Below, piece after piece: positions 6,492 to 6,658 of a stretch of DNA of 6,658 bases. This DNA is from Flavobacteriales bacterium (lineage in GTDB: Bacteria > Bacteroidota > Bacteroidia > Flavobacteriales_D > Sanyastnellaceae): NCBI GenBank assembly GCA_947457325.1, contig CANGVU010000069.1:1-6658 (forward strand), read 5' to 3'. Below the pieces are notes generated by a model that had not been told where the DNA came from, made no database searches, and was given only the letters and a program-made list of their open reading frames with translations. How positions within the stretch are numbered: the stretch's first letter is position 1; the number at the start of each line of letters is the position of its first letter. A program made the translations under genes and the position numbers.

Positions 6492-6529
6492 CCCAATGAA
6501 AAGTGTTAAAAGCTGCAGGGAAATGTTAA

Positions 6530-6658
6530 TTAGGCGGGTAGTTGCGCCAAGATGGACTCGAAAATAACGCGTCCATCGGTATTGCTCAATTCAAAATCCG
6601 ACGCTCTTTCTGGATGGGGCATCATTCCAAATACATTTTTTTTGGCATTGGTAACACC
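6530..6658 (-). CDS. purQ: Phosphoribosylformylglycinamidine synthase, glutaminase subunit PurQ (C-terminal 42 residues only)
   Basis: The minus strand from the window edge reads 42 residues and stops at TAA (6532-6530). The peptide contains [12 protein letters not shown], the signature at the end of PurQ-type class I glutamine amidotransferases, in which the His and Glu (H-P-E) complete the Cys-His-Glu catalytic triad that releases ammonia from glutamine. It is followed by [10 protein letters not shown], the usual last helix. PurQ supplies ammonia to PurL for the FGAR to FGAM step of purine synthesis in the cytoplasm. A fused PurL also ends in a glutaminase domain with a similar motif, so a large PurL cut by the edge is possible; the short tail after the motif fits a separate PurQ somewhat better. 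The stop is 82 nt ahead of the repeat-protein start, with no hairpin terminator between them. Confidence 0.82.
   Translation of the reverse strand, partial: GVTNAKKNVFGMMPHPERASDFELSNTDGRVIFESILAQLPA

Noticed and set aside
6448..6529. Possible small RNA or terminator between purQ and the repeat protein
   Set aside because: No stem followed by a T-run is visible; the only inverted repeat (6480-6494) is 5 bp per arm and overlaps the likely promoter.
1..6658. Mobile element, phage, defence or toxin-antitoxin system
   Set aside because: No transposase, integrase, terminal repeats, nuclease, methylase or toxin-like genes are seen; apart from the repeat protein and the T9SS tail, the recognisable genes are ordinary metabolic or housekeeping genes.

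Overview
The window looks like a chromosomal segment from a Bacteroidota bacterium, most likely an environmental or marine member of the Flavobacteriales. The evidence is three-fold: two proteins with type IX secretion (T9SS/Por) C-terminal sorting domains, promoter boxes of the Bacteroidota type (TAnnTTTG) placed directly before start codons, and A-rich start regions without Shine-Dalgarno motifs. No species can be named from the sequence alone.

Layout, left to right. (1) 1-114, plus strand: the last 37 codons of a T9SS-sorted protein, followed by a strong hairpin terminator (134-161). (2) 236-1590, minus strand: a two-gene operon of a NifU/Nfu-type iron-sulfur carrier and a small alpha/beta hydrolase. 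The two are joined by a TAATG stop/start overlap and end at a second perfect hairpin (186-218). (3) 1591-1638: a compact 48-bp divergent promoter region carrying two outward-facing TAnnTTTG boxes, each exactly 4 nt before the first ATG. (4) 1639-3696, plus strand: a complete long-form urocanate hydratase (HutU, histidine degradation), without other hut genes in view. (5) 3699-3728: a bidirectional terminator between convergent genes. (6) 3754-6447, minus strand: a large secreted cysteine-rich repeat protein with a T9SS sorting domain. (7) 6530-6658, minus strand: the C-terminal end of PurQ (purine biosynthesis), cut by the window edge.

The genes do not form one pathway; they are four or five separate transcription units packed closely. 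I see no phage, transposon, CRISPR, toxin-antitoxin or defence genes, and no RNA genes. The most unusual object is the repeat protein at 3754-6447. It has five units of 138-141 residues, each with exactly ten cysteines. Inside each unit are two copies of a ~21-residue GC.D..A.N motif, and one pair of cysteines is present in every first copy and replaced by mostly hydrophobic residues in every second copy. This points to a disulfide-stapled modular surface or secreted protein of unknown function.
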